Shown here: piece after piece, positions 24,953 through 33,367 of the stretch
Numbering within the stretch: position 1 is the stretch's first letter
Layout: every line of letters begins with the position of its first letter
DNA from: Maricaulis sp017643475
GTDB taxonomy: Bacteria; Pseudomonadota; Alphaproteobacteria; Caulobacterales; Maricaulaceae
Length of the DNA: 64,000 bases
Reading direction: 5' to 3'
Assembly (NCBI RefSeq): GCF_047123815.1
Contig: NZ_CP138920.1
Coordinates: forward strand, 744,001 to 808,000
Translations under genes and position numbers: made by a program
The notes under the pieces: model-generated
Database searches by the model: none
Seen by the model: the letters and a program-made list of their open reading frames with translations, nothing else
Told to the model about the DNA's origin: nothing

Positions 24953-26263
24953 TTAGGACTTATCTGTGCCCAGGACCGCCGCCTCGATGGAGGCCGGACG
25001 TTCCTTCGGCTTTTCGATGATGCCCATGATCGGCAGGATCACCAGGAAATAGGCGAAGTAGTAGAGGGTCAGAAGCTGACCGAACCACAGGAATTTGAAG
25101 CCTACTTCATGGCCTTCCGCGTCGTGCCCCATGACGAACACCAGATCATCCGGGTTCTTCGCGCCACACCAGCCCAGACCCAGGCAGGCGAGTACGAAGA
25201 AGATGAAGAACCAGCGTGTCAGCGGACGGTAACGCATGGAGCGTACGCGGGACGTATCCAGCCAGGGCAGGACAAACAGGATCGCGATGGCGCCGAACAT
25301 GGCCAGGACACCGCCCAGCTTGGCGTCGATCGGACCGATGTCGAAGGTGACCGCACGCAGGATCGCGTAGAAGGGCAGGAAATACCATTCCGGTACGATG
25401 TGCGCCGGCGTCGACAGCGGGTTGGCTTCGATGAAGTTGTCCGCGTGACCCAGAACATTCGGCATGAAGAAGACGAAGGTTGCGAAGACCATCAGGTAGA
25501 CGATGATCGCGAAGCCGTCCTTGACCGTGTAGTACGGGTGGAAGGGCAGCGTGTCCTTCTTGCCGGAATCGCCCTTGCGGACGTCCAGTCCGACCGGGTT
25601 GCCATTGCCCGGCACGTGCAGGGCCCAGATGTGCAGGCCAACCACGCCGGCGATAACAAAGGGCAGCAGGTAGTGCAGGGAGAAGAAGCGGTTCAGCGTG
25701 GCCTGACCAACGGAGAAACCGCCCCACAGCCATTCGCGGATCGCGTCACCGACAAACGGCAGCGCACCGATCAGGTTGGTGATCACCATAGCGCCCCAGT
25801 AGGACATCTGGCCCCACGGCAGGACATAACCCATGAAGGCCGTGGCCATCATCAGAAGGTAGATCACGACACCCAGGATCCACAGGATCTCGCGCGGCGC
25901 CTTGTAGGAACCGTAATAGAGACCGCGGAACATGTGCAGATAGACCGCAACGAAGAAGAAGGCCGCGCCATTGGCGTGCATGGACTGGATCATCCAGCCG
26001 AAATTCACGTCGCGACGAATGCGCTCGACACTGTCGAAAGCCATGCTTTCGTGCGGCACATAGTGCATGGCGAGGATGATACCGGAGATGATCTGGATCA
26101 TCAGGAAGACGGCGAGAATGCCACCGAATGTCCACCAGTAGTTCAGGTTACGCGGCGTCGGGAAGTCAACAAAGCTGTCCCAGCCCAGGCGGATGATCGG
26201 CAGGCGATCATCTAGCCAACGCGTGAAGCCGGATTTCGGCTCGTAGGTCGAAGGTCCGCTCAT
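24953..26263 (-). CDS. petB: Cytochrome b of the bc1 complex
   Basis: This eight-helix membrane subunit binds haems bL and bH and the quinol sites. From the ATG at 26263 it has 436 residues. Typical segments are NLNYWWTFGGILAVFLMIQ, FRGLYYGSYKAPREILWILG, VLPWGQMSYWGAMVITNL and the Qo-site PEWYFLPFYAILRAV. It overlaps the end of petA by ATGA (26260-26263), which argues for this start rather than the ATG four codons earlier. Only 13 bases separate it from petC. Confidence 0.97.
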   Translation of the reverse strand: MSGPSTYEPKSGFTRWLDDRLPIIRLGWDSFVDFPTPRNLNYWWTFGGILAVFLMIQIISGIILAMHYVPHESMAFDSVERIRRDVNFGWMIQSMHANGAAFFFVAVYLHMFRGLYYGSYKAPREILWILGVVIYLLMMATAFMGYVLPWGQMSYWGAMVITNLIGALPFVGDAIREWLWGGFSVGQATLNRFFSLHYLLPFVIAGVVGLHIWALHVPGNGNPVGLDVRKGDSGKKDTLPFHPYYTVKDGFAIIVYLMVFATFVFFMPNVLGHADNFIEANPLSTPAHIVPEWYFLPFYAILRAVTFDIGPIDAKLGGVLAMFGAIAILFVLPWLDTSRVRSMRYRPLTRWFFIFFVLACLGLGWCGAKNPDDLVFVMGHDAEGHEVGFKFLWFGQLLTLYYFAYFLVILPIMGIIEKPKERPASIEAAVLGTDKS

Positions 26264-26889
26264 GCTACTGCCCACCCCGAGTTTGCTGCTTCTTCGCCAG
26301 ACAGGCCGAGCTTAACGACCGTCTCGCTTTCGAAGAAATAATCCGGAACCGGAAGGTTTTCCGGAGCCGGTCCGCGACGGATGCGTGCGGACTTGTCGTA
26401 GTGCGAGCCGTGGCACGGACAGTACCAGGCTTCGTACTCGCCACCCTGAGAGGTTTCCTGGCTCGTCGGAACGCAGCCGAGGTGAGTACAATTGCCTTTG
26501 ACAATCAGGAATTCCGGGCGAAGGACGCGGTTCGCGTCATAGGCCGGAGCACCTTCCATGCCCGCATTCTCGTTACGTGCGTCTTCATCCGGCAAGGCCG
26601 ACAGGTCAACGTCACGGGCGTCGGCGATCTCCTCTTCCGTACGGTGACGGATGAAGACCGGCGCCCCGCGCCACATCACTGTGATTTCCGATCCCGCAGA
26701 AACCTGCGAGACATCGACACGGATGGAACCCAGTGCAAGCGTATCCGCTGCCGGGTTCATCTGGTCGACGAACGGCCAAGCTACAAGACCGCCACCGACA
26801 GCGGCCGCGCCGCCTGCAGCGATATAGATGAAGTCGCGACGGGACGGTTCTTGACCGTGTCCGTCGGGCGCGCCGTTGTGTTCCGTCAC
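26260..26889 (-). CDS. petA: Rieske iron-sulfur subunit of the bc1 complex
   Basis: A GTG start at 26889, after AGAAGAGG, gives 209 residues. The N-terminus carries a twin-arginine-type anchor (EPSRRDFIYIAAGGAAAVGG). The soluble domain has the two cluster-binding boxes CTHLGCVP and CPCHGSHYDKSARIRRGPAP, with Cys and His ligands in each. It moves electrons from quinol to cytochrome c1. A longer frame extends to 26985, but its start has no ribosome site and adds an unrelated segment. It is the first gene of the pet operon. Confidence 0.96.
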   Translation of the reverse strand: MTEHNGAPDGHGQEPSRRDFIYIAAGGAAAVGGGLVAWPFVDQMNPAADTLALGSIRVDVSQVSAGSEITVMWRGAPVFIRHRTEEEIADARDVDLSALPDEDARNENAGMEGAPAYDANRVLRPEFLIVKGNCTHLGCVPTSQETSQGGEYEAWYCPCHGSHYDKSARIRRGPAPENLPVPDYFFESETVVKLGLSGEEAANSGWAVA

Positions 26890-27066
26890 GAGCCGACCTC
26901 TTCTCTTCGTGTTTACGGGTCCACGCAAGTGCGTGTCCCTGCCCCAGAAAATCGCCAAATCTGCGTTCACAGGTTTGACGACCATAACCTATCGCCGTAA
27001 GGCGGATCGCGTACGCGGCGCGTTGCCGCACACACTTCCGGACTCTTGGCTTGAGCGCGGCTTAAA

Positions 27067-27513
27067 ATGCGGATCGTTTTTTTTCAACCAGATATTCCGC
27101 AAAACCTCGGGGCAGCGATGCGCGTCGCAGCCTGTTTCGGGGCGGATCTCGACGTCATCGAACCCTGCGCCTTTCCCCTTACTGCAAAGGGTATACGCAA
27201 GGCAGCCATGGACTATGAGGCGACCATTTCCCCTGTCAGACATAGCTCCTGGAGCCAGTATCTGACGGTCCAGCCCGCGTCAAAAGGTCGCCTCGTCCTG
27301 TTTACAACGCGTGGCGCCGACAACCTATGGGACTTCAAATTCCGTCCGGATGACCGACTGCTATTTGGTCGGGAAAGTGCAGGCGTTCCGGACGAGGTTC
27401 ATGATCAGGCCGATGCACGCGTCATCATCCCGATTCGTCCGGAAACCCGGTCACTCAACGTCGTTGTTTCCGCCGGCATCGCCCTCGCCGAGGCCCAGAG
27501 GCAGTTGCGCTAG
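27067..27513 (+). CDS. trmL: tRNA (cytidine/uridine-34-2'-O)-methyltransferase
   Basis: TrmL methylates the wobble ribose of certain leucine tRNAs. The 148-residue SPOUT-class protein has MRIVFFQPDIPQNLGAAMRV, LTAKGIRKAAMDYEAT and the knotted SAM-binding end LLFGRESAGVPDEVH with PIRPETRSLNVVVSAGIALA. It diverges from petA by about 177 bases. Its stop overlaps the convergent downstream gene through CTAG. No strong ribosome site precedes the ATG. Confidence 0.93.
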   Translation: MRIVFFQPDIPQNLGAAMRVAACFGADLDVIEPCAFPLTAKGIRKAAMDYEATISPVRHSSWSQYLTVQPASKGRLVLFTTRGADNLWDFKFRPDDRLLFGRESAGVPDEVHDQADARVIIPIRPETRSLNVVVSAGIALAEAQRQLR

Positions 27514-28364
27514 CCGCCTGACATCAGTCCCGCCCGGACCATGTCGGCGGCATATTCGTGATTGAGCTGGAATTCCAGCAGATCCGCCATCGCATCACAG
27601 GCCGCGGCGAACTCGGCATCATTCTGCGGCTCATAGCCCGAGAAATACCGCAGACGGTTCTCGTCATAATTGTTGAAAACAAATCCCTGCATCTCCCCCG
27701 TCCCGAGGGTCGCGCGGTCGAGATCGTACGGAATCGCCTCGGGGCCGGCCGCCAGCACAAGCGCTACCATGGCGTCCTGCATCGGTGCGTAGGCCGCATG
27801 CCGCCCCGCTTCCATCGCCTGCCGCGAGGAGATGTTCTGCGGCGCGATACCGGAATAGAGCAGCGTGTAACAATATTGTGGTTCGCTCATCAGATTTCGC
27901 GCCACACTCAGCAAGGTGCGCTGAAGGCCTAGCAGAGCTTCATCTGTCGCCCGCGGCCCATAGATCACGACAGCCGTCTGGCCAAGCACGAAGGCCTCTT
28001 CATACATCACCTGTTCGGCCTGCTCGGAACCTCCGCTGCGATAAGCTTCGATCGCCCGCTCCCGCATGCGTTGCTGGGCGTCGGGATCAACGGTCGCGAG
28101 TGCCTGCAGCATCTGGTTCTCGGCAAACATCGCATCTACTTCGGCGCCCATATCGCGTCCGCCATGGGCTTCTCGCTCACCGGAAAGCAGCGGGCCGGCA
28201 GCCAGCGGCACAATCAGGGCGCCGGCCACGGTCAGGGCAATCGCGATGATTTGCGGCAGGCCAAAACCGTCTCCGCGGCGCGGCATGCGCGCGCCGAGAA
28301 GAATCCCCAGGCCCGCGCCCAGAGCGCCGCCAATTCCGGCCAGGATAATGTTTGTGATGTCCAT
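27510..28364 (-). CDS. Membrane-anchored protein of unknown function
   Basis: I do not recognise this 284-residue protein. It begins with two hydrophobic helices (IILAGIGGALGAGLGILLGA and IIAIALTVAGALIVPLAAGP) joined by a short basic loop, then a largely helical soluble domain (about residues 70-280). The domain has two Cys (QYCYTLLYSG and AAACDAMAD) and no catalytic signature. The soluble part probably faces the periplasm (inference). It converges with trmL. It has normal local codon use and looks like a genuine lineage-specific gene. Confidence 0.7.
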   Translation of the reverse strand: MDITNIILAGIGGALGAGLGILLGARMPRRGDGFGLPQIIAIALTVAGALIVPLAAGPLLSGEREAHGGRDMGAEVDAMFAENQMLQALATVDPDAQQRMRERAIEAYRSGGSEQAEQVMYEEAFVLGQTAVVIYGPRATDEALLGLQRTLLSVARNLMSEPQYCYTLLYSGIAPQNISSRQAMEAGRHAAYAPMQDAMVALVLAAGPEAIPYDLDRATLGTGEMQGFVFNNYDENRLRYFSGYEPQNDAEFAAACDAMADLLEFQLNHEYAADMVRAGLMSGG

Positions 28365-28667
28365 CTCGTGCCCCTGTTTTCGGGCGCAGACTAGGGCGGG
28401 CAGGCGGGCGAGAACAAGACTGGGCGCTCAGTTGGCCCGGCGCGCCGTAACGGAAATCACTTGTGGATTGCTGCAAAAACGAGCATACCGCGCGCAACGC
28501 CACGGCGTGGACCTTTGATCTCAAAGTTCGTGGCTCATTTTTGCGCAATCTCGCGCCTTCTCGAATTCGCCGGGCGAATTCACCTCCGCCGGACGGCTGA
28601 CCCACGCTCAACACGTTCACCCACCCCAACCAGCCTGCGCTGCAGTCTGGTGTGAACAGGTATTGTT
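28365..28667. other. 303-bp upstream region of the RhlE-type helicase gene
   Basis: No gene is visible. The stretch holds two neat inverted repeats: CTTTGA-TC-TCAAAG (28513-28526) and the 19-bp near-perfect palindrome GAATTCGCC-G-GGCGAATTC (28563-28581). It may contain the promoters of both divergent genes and a long leader for the helicase mRNA. Confidence 0.5.
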
Positions 28668-30071
28668 TTGACGCATTTTCACGATCTTGGCCTCGCCAAA
28701 CCGCTTATCAAGGCCATCGACGCTTCCGGGTATACGACCCCGACCCCGATCCAGGCGCGCGCCATCCCCAAACTTCTCACGGGCTCCGACCTTGTCGGCA
28801 TCGCCCAGACCGGCACCGGCAAGACGGCCGCCTTCACCCTGCCCCTGCTGCACCAGCTGCTGGATTATGACGAACCCGTCGGCGCACGTCGCTGTCGCGC
28901 ACTCGTATTGGCTCCCACGCGTGAGCTGGCAGCGCAGATCGAGGAAAACGCCGCGCGTTACGCCCAGAACACCAAGCTGCGTCTGACCACGGTGTTTGGC
29001 GGAGTGAAACCGCGCCCGCAGATCAAGGCGCTGGAACCGGGCGTCGACATGCTGATTGCGACGCCGGGCCGCCTGATGGACCATATCTCCACCGGCGCCC
29101 TGCGCATTGACCGGGTCGACATGGTCGTGCTGGACGAGGCTGACCAGATGCTGGATCTCGGCTTCATGCCGACCATCCGCCAGCTGATGGCCAAGCTGAC
29201 GCGCAAGCGCCAGACCGTCCTTTTTTCCGCCACCATGCCCAAACAGATCCGCAAGCTGGCCGAGGATTTCCTGACCAGGCCGGTCGAAGTCTCGGTGGCA
29301 CCGCAATCCACACCGATCGAACGCATCGAACAGGACGTCCAGCTGCTGGAGCGAAGCGAGAAGCGCGCCGCCCTGCGCGACCTCCTGGCGCCACGCGAAA
29401 TGGAACGCGCCATCGTCTTCACACGCACCAAACACGGGGCCAACCGGGTTGTCAGCAATCTGGAAAAGGACGGGCTGAAGGCGGTCGCCATCCACGGCAA
29501 CAAGTCCCAGAACCAGCGCGAGAAAGCCCTGGCAGCCTTCCGTGAAGGCTCTGTGCGCATCCTCGTCGCGACGGATATCGCTGCGCGCGGCATCGATATT
29601 CCCGGCGTCAGCCATGTCATCAATTTCGACCTGCCCAATGTGCCCGAAGCCTATGTGCACCGGATCGGCCGTACGGCACGGGCCGGAACGGACGGGGTCG
29701 CCATCTCGCTGGTCGAGCCGGGCGATCGCATCCTGCTGCGCGATATTGAAAAGCTGATTGGTCGTCACCTCTCCGCTTTTGGTGCCGAACTGGAAATCCC
29801 CAAGGACGCCAAACGCCCCGGCAGTGGTGGCGGAGGCGGCGGCAAGCGCGGCGGTGGCGGTGGAGGCGGTGGCAATCGTCGTCGGCGCCCTGCTGGCAAC
29901 CAGGCGAAGTCCGGTGGTGACAAGCCACGGCAGGGCAATGGCAAGCCGGGTGGAAAGCCCAAGGCGAAACCGGCCAGCGGCGAGAGTGGCCAGTCCAAAC
30001 CAGCCGGAGCCGGACAGGGGCGACGCCGGGTGCGCCGCCGCAAGTCCAATGCGACCCGCGTCGGTTCGTAA
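28668..30071 (+). CDS. DEAD-box RNA helicase, RhlE type
   Basis: The best start is TTG at 28668, with AGG about 7 bases upstream, giving 467 residues. Motifs in order are the Q motif (TTPTPIQARAIP), Walker A (AQTGTGKTAAF), PTRELAAQI, DEAD, SATMP, and in the second RecA domain DIAARGIDIPGVSHVINFDL and HRIGRTARAG. The last 90 residues are a Gly-rich, then Lys/Arg-rich tail (GGGGGGKRGGGGGGGGNRRR), typical of RhlE-like proteins and probably an RNA-binding region. It remodels structured RNA, often in ribosome assembly or cold adaptation. Confidence 0.94.
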   Translation: MTHFHDLGLAKPLIKAIDASGYTTPTPIQARAIPKLLTGSDLVGIAQTGTGKTAAFTLPLLHQLLDYDEPVGARRCRALVLAPTRELAAQIEENAARYAQNTKLRLTTVFGGVKPRPQIKALEPGVDMLIATPGRLMDHISTGALRIDRVDMVVLDEADQMLDLGFMPTIRQLMAKLTRKRQTVLFSATMPKQIRKLAEDFLTRPVEVSVAPQSTPIERIEQDVQLLERSEKRAALRDLLAPREMERAIVFTRTKHGANRVVSNLEKDGLKAVAIHGNKSQNQREKALAAFREGSVRILVATDIAARGIDIPGVSHVINFDLPNVPEAYVHRIGRTARAGTDGVAISLVEPGDRILLRDIEKLIGRHLSAFGAELEIPKDAKRPGSGGGGGGKRGGGGGGGGNRRRRPAGNQAKSGGDKPRQGNGKPGGKPKAKPASGESGQSKPAGAGQGRRRVRRRKSNATRVGS

Positions 30072-30119
30072 CACCTCTTGCCTATTGCCAGACGCGCCCC
30101 AGCGCGTATGCATGTCGCC

Positions 30120-31007
30120 ATGACGGAACAAGCACTCAATATCGATCTCGCCCGCGCCTCTGCCCGGGCCTGGTTTGAAGACCTGCGCGACCAGATCTGC
30201 GCCGAATTTGAACGCCTGGAAGACGAGGCCCCGGCTGAGCTTTATCCTGGCGATGCCGGACGTTTTGAATACGAGGACTGGACACGCGGCGATGGCAGCG
30301 ACGACCAGGGCGGTGGCCAGATGGGCATCATGCGCGGCCGGCTGTTTGAAAAGGTCGGCGTGCATGTCTCCACGGTGCATGGCGAGTTTTCCGAACAATT
30401 CCGCAAACAGATCCCCGGCGCCGAGGAAGATCCGCGCTTCTGGGCGTCGGGCATTTCCCTGATTGCGCACATGTGGAACCCGAATGTTCCCGCTGTGCAC
30501 ATGAATACGCGTTTCATCACCACGACGAAGTGGTGGTTTGGCGGCGGTATGGACCTGACCCCCGTGCTCGACAGCGCCCGCACCCAGGCTCACCCTGATG
30601 CCCGGGATTTCCACGCTGCCTGCAAGACGGCCTGTGACAAACACGGCGAGGATTACCACCAGCGTTTCAAGAAATGGTGCGACGAGTATTTCTACCTGCC
30701 ACACCGGGACGAACCGCGCGGCATTGGCGGGATTTTCTACGACCGCCACAATACCGGCGACTGGGACGAGGATTTTGCCTTTACCCGGGATGTCGGTCTG
30801 GCTTTCCTCGACATCTACCCAACGCTTGTCCGCCGCCGCATGAACGAGACATGGACCGCCGACCAGCGCGAGGAACAACTTGTTCGTCGTGGTCGTTATG
30901 CCGAGTTCAACCTGCTCTATGATCGTGGCACCAAGTTCGGCCTGGAAACCGGTGGCAATGTAAAGTCGATCCTGTCCTCCATGCCGCCCGAGGCGAAGTG
31001 GCCGTAG
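30120..31007 (+). CDS. hemF: Oxygen-dependent coproporphyrinogen III oxidase
   Basis: HemF converts coproporphyrinogen III to protoporphyrinogen IX with O2 in haem synthesis. From MTEQALNIDL at 30120 the protein has 295 residues. Conserved segments are FEKVGVHVSTVHGEF, NPNVPAVHMNTRFI, WWFGGGMDLTPVL and DEYFYLPHRDEPRGIGGIFY, and the end reads RYAEFNLLYDRGTKFGLETG. An upstream in-frame ATG at 30078 is less likely. Haem supply fits the local bc1 complex and globin. Confidence 0.95.
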   Translation: MTEQALNIDLARASARAWFEDLRDQICAEFERLEDEAPAELYPGDAGRFEYEDWTRGDGSDDQGGGQMGIMRGRLFEKVGVHVSTVHGEFSEQFRKQIPGAEEDPRFWASGISLIAHMWNPNVPAVHMNTRFITTTKWWFGGGMDLTPVLDSARTQAHPDARDFHAACKTACDKHGEDYHQRFKKWCDEYFYLPHRDEPRGIGGIFYDRHNTGDWDEDFAFTRDVGLAFLDIYPTLVRRRMNETWTADQREEQLVRRGRYAEFNLLYDRGTKFGLETGGNVKSILSSMPPEAKWP

Positions 31008-31116
31008 CCGCACAAACGGGACACCCAGCGGCGTGTTCCCGCTTGGCTGTTCAACAGATGCATCCGATATCGCCCCGGGAAACATCTCATCACTGATGAG
31101 ACAAGGGCGAGTACAG

Positions 31117-31929
31117 ATGCGAAACGGACGAGTCACCACAGCCGCCGGGCCGCACAAGCGGTTTGAAGCAGTGTTCAGCGGTCGTGCCTTCGCGCCGCAC
31201 CGGCATGATACATATACCTTCGCCCTGACCCTGAAGGGTGTGCAGAGTTTCGAGTATCGCGGCGCCTGCCGGCACTCCTTGCCGGGCGAGCTGGTCATCC
31301 TGCACCCCGATGAACTGCATGACGGTATGGCCGGAACCGACGAGGCGTTCGGCTATCGCGGTATCAATATCCGTCCCGAGGAATTCGAACACGCCCTGGC
31401 CGGTCGCGCCCTGCCCTTCATCGAAGGCGGTCGCAGTACGGACCGACAACTGATCTCACTGGTTCACGGCCTCGTCCGGGATCTCGCCACGCCGGTGGAC
31501 GCGCTGGACTGGAGCGCGGTGATGACCGAGCTGGTCGACCGTCTGTGTGCCGTGGAAACCGGACAGGACATTGATCGCCCGATCGATCACCAGGCCGTTT
31601 ATCGCGCCCGCGACTATATCCTGGCCCACCTGGATGAGCCGATCACCATGGAGGCGCTGGAAAACGTGACGGGCCGGTCCCGCTGGAACCTGGCCCGTGA
31701 TTTCCGCGCCCTGATGGGGACCAGCCCCTATCGTTACGTCACCCTGCGCCGCCTCGATGCCGCCCGCGTGCTGATCGCCAATGGTACGTCCCTGGCGAGC
31801 GCAGCCTGTGCGACCGGTTTTTCCGATCAGGCCCATCTGACCCGCCAGTTCAAGGGCAATTTCGGCGTCACCCCGAAGGTCTGGCTGAAACTGCTCGACA
31901 CCGGCACCAACGGCACGATCATTCAATAA
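31117..31929 (+). CDS. AraC-family transcriptional regulator
   Basis: From the ATG at 31117 the protein has 270 residues; alternative starts at 31096 or 31033 cannot be excluded. The N-terminal cupin-like sensor domain (AraC_binding type) shows RFEAVFSGRAFAPHRHDTYT and ELVILHPDELHDGMAG. The C-terminal two helix-turn-helix AraC domain has MEALENVTGRSRWNLARDFR, YRYVTLRRLDAARVLIANG and ACATGFSDQAHLTRQFKGNF. It might control the adjacent CPBP protease gene or a distant target; the ligand is unknown. Confidence 0.9.
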   Translation: MRNGRVTTAAGPHKRFEAVFSGRAFAPHRHDTYTFALTLKGVQSFEYRGACRHSLPGELVILHPDELHDGMAGTDEAFGYRGINIRPEEFEHALAGRALPFIEGGRSTDRQLISLVHGLVRDLATPVDALDWSAVMTELVDRLCAVETGQDIDRPIDHQAVYRARDYILAHLDEPITMEALENVTGRSRWNLARDFRALMGTSPYRYVTLRRLDAARVLIANGTSLASAACATGFSDQAHLTRQFKGNFGVTPKVWLKLLDTGTNGTIIQ

Positions 31930-31998
31930 ATCAGGTCCGCCGCGCTCTATCTCGATGGAAAGTTTTGTTGGGCCCTGCCCGTTCCGAAGAGAAAAAGC

Positions 31999-32706
31999 AT
32001 GACCAATACTTCCCCCTCCCGTTCCCGGGCCGCGCTGGAACTGCTCGCTGCCTTGACCATCGCCTTTGGTTCGAAAGTTGTACTGGACCAGTTCATCTGG
32101 AAATTCGCTGGACCAGCTTCCCTGCTCATCGTCCTGAGTGTCGCCACCGTCTATCTGCACCATCGCGGTGAAACCTGGACGGGCCTGGGCCTCGCCCGGC
32201 CGCGCGGCTGGAAATCCGGCCTCCTGATCCTGCCCCAGACCTTACTGGCGATCGTGGCTATCCTGGGCAGCGGCGTGGCCATGGCCTATCTGGGTGACGC
32301 GGCCGGTCTCTGGAGCTCGGACGCCCTGCCGGAGGGTGTGGAAGCCCGTTGGGGCGATATCGAAGGCAATCTGCCGGTCTATTTGATGTGGCTTGCCATT
32401 GTCTGGACCAGTGCGGCCTTCGGCGAGGAAATGTTCTTCCGCGCAGTGCTGGTCAGCCGGGTCGAGCGCATCTTCGCGGGTATCCCGATGCGCGCCCTGC
32501 TGAAAGTCTTCATCCCCGCCCTGATTTTCGGTTTTGCCCACATGTATTACCAGGGTGTGCGCGGTCTCGTGGTAACCGGAACCATCGCCTTTGCCCTGGG
32601 TACGCTCTACCTGCTCTACAAGCGCAATCTCTGGCCGCTCATCCTGGCACACGGCTTAGTGGACACCCTGGCGATGACCGCCTTCTATCTGGACGCCGAC
32701 TGGTAG
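31999..32706 (+). CDS. CPBP-family intramembrane metalloprotease
   Basis: This 235-residue membrane protein has about six hydrophobic helices and the three CPBP (Rce1-like) motifs: EEMFFR (Glu143-Glu144 to Arg148), FGFAHMYYQG (His181) and LAHGLVDT. Eukaryotic relatives trim CAAX proteins; in bacteria members are linked to bacteriocin immunity or unknown proteolysis. It lies 69 bases after the AraC gene on the same strand, with a good ribosome site (AAGAGAAA). Substrate unknown. Confidence 0.88.
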   Translation: MTNTSPSRSRAALELLAALTIAFGSKVVLDQFIWKFAGPASLLIVLSVATVYLHHRGETWTGLGLARPRGWKSGLLILPQTLLAIVAILGSGVAMAYLGDAAGLWSSDALPEGVEARWGDIEGNLPVYLMWLAIVWTSAAFGEEMFFRAVLVSRVERIFAGIPMRALLKVFIPALIFGFAHMYYQGVRGLVVTGTIAFALGTLYLLYKRNLWPLILAHGLVDTLAMTAFYLDADW

Positions 32707-32866
32707 ATCCATCACGGGCAAAATCTTCCGGCACCCGGAAAGGTTTACCCGGCAGATCCCGCCATCGCCGCCTCGACTGCGTGGATTTGCCAGCCAGGGC
32801 TGGGCCGTTCAGACGGCCCGCCCCTTGCAGCTTCCTATCGGACAACCATCACGAGTGAGACCGAAG

Positions 32867-33292
32867 ATGAGTATTTCCGCACTTGGCATCGGCCCGGCAC
32901 CCCTGCCCCATGTGACCGGCGCCGAGAGACCGGGCGAGACCGCTGCCAACAAGACGCTACCAGCTCCCGCCTCGCCCGCCTCCCAGGACATGATCGACAA
33001 GGCGCCGCAAGCGATGGTGTCGAAAAAGTCAGCCGTGGAGGAATTCCTGCGCTGGGCGGAGATGTCGCCTGCCGAACGCATCCGCGCCCAGTTCCTGGAA
33101 AGCCGGGGGCTCAGCGAGGACAGCCTCAAGGCCATGCCGGAAAACGAGCGCGAGGCGATCGAGGCCGAAATCGAGCAACGCATTCGCGACCTGCTTGGGG
33201 GTGAGGAGAAACAACCGGCTCGCACCAGCACCGCGGACACCGCGCTCCAGGCCGGCATCGCCTATACGCAGACAAACGCATTACTTCGCTAG
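32867..33292 (+). CDS. Hypothetical small helical cytoplasmic protein
   Basis: I do not recognise this protein of 141 residues (start ATG at 32867). The first 55 residues are Pro/Ala-rich and look disordered. A compact helical region follows: AVEEFLRWAEMSPAERIRAQ, then FLESRGLSEDSLKAMPENER and EAIEAEIEQRIRDLL. No signal peptide, membrane helix or catalytic motif is visible. The layout of short disordered start and acidic helices suggests an adaptor or regulatory protein. A strong terminator follows. Confidence 0.65.
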   Translation: MSISALGIGPAPLPHVTGAERPGETAANKTLPAPASPASQDMIDKAPQAMVSKKSAVEEFLRWAEMSPAERIRAQFLESRGLSEDSLKAMPENEREAIEAEIEQRIRDLLGGEEKQPARTSTADTALQAGIAYTQTNALLR

Positions 33293-33319
33293 GCCCATCA
33301 CCCGGACAGCGGATACAAG

Positions 33320-33346
33320 AAAGCCCCGGCGATGACCGGGGCTTTT
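33320..33346 (+). terminator. Rho-independent terminator
   Basis: AAGCCCCGG (33321-33329) pairs with CCGGGGCTT (33336-33344) around a 6-base loop and ends in TTTT. It separates the convergent hypothetical gene and tRNA nucleotidyltransferase and may act on both strands. Confidence 0.85.
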
Positions 33347-33367
33347 CTCGTTGGCGTGTAGAGCGAT

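Noticed and set aside
24938..26215. Plus-strand frame of 425 codons opposite cytochrome b
   Set aside because: Extremely charged, Gln/His-rich translation typical of antisense of a membrane protein gene.
29821..29880. Gly-codon repeats in the helicase gene as a DNA repeat element
   Set aside because: They encode the in-frame Gly-rich tail common in RhlE-type helicases.
3601..31063. Further AGATGCAT words at 3601-3608 and 31056-31063 as NsrR sites
   Set aside because: They miss the leading A of AAGATGCAT, lie before lgt and inside the region before AraC, and fit the consensus poorly. They show that short matches arise by chance.
28617..31298. Minus-strand open frame of 893 codons across the helicase, hemF and AraC region
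   Set aside because: It is antisense to three well-supported genes. High GC at third positions leaves long antisense frames open, and its translation has no known motif or domain.
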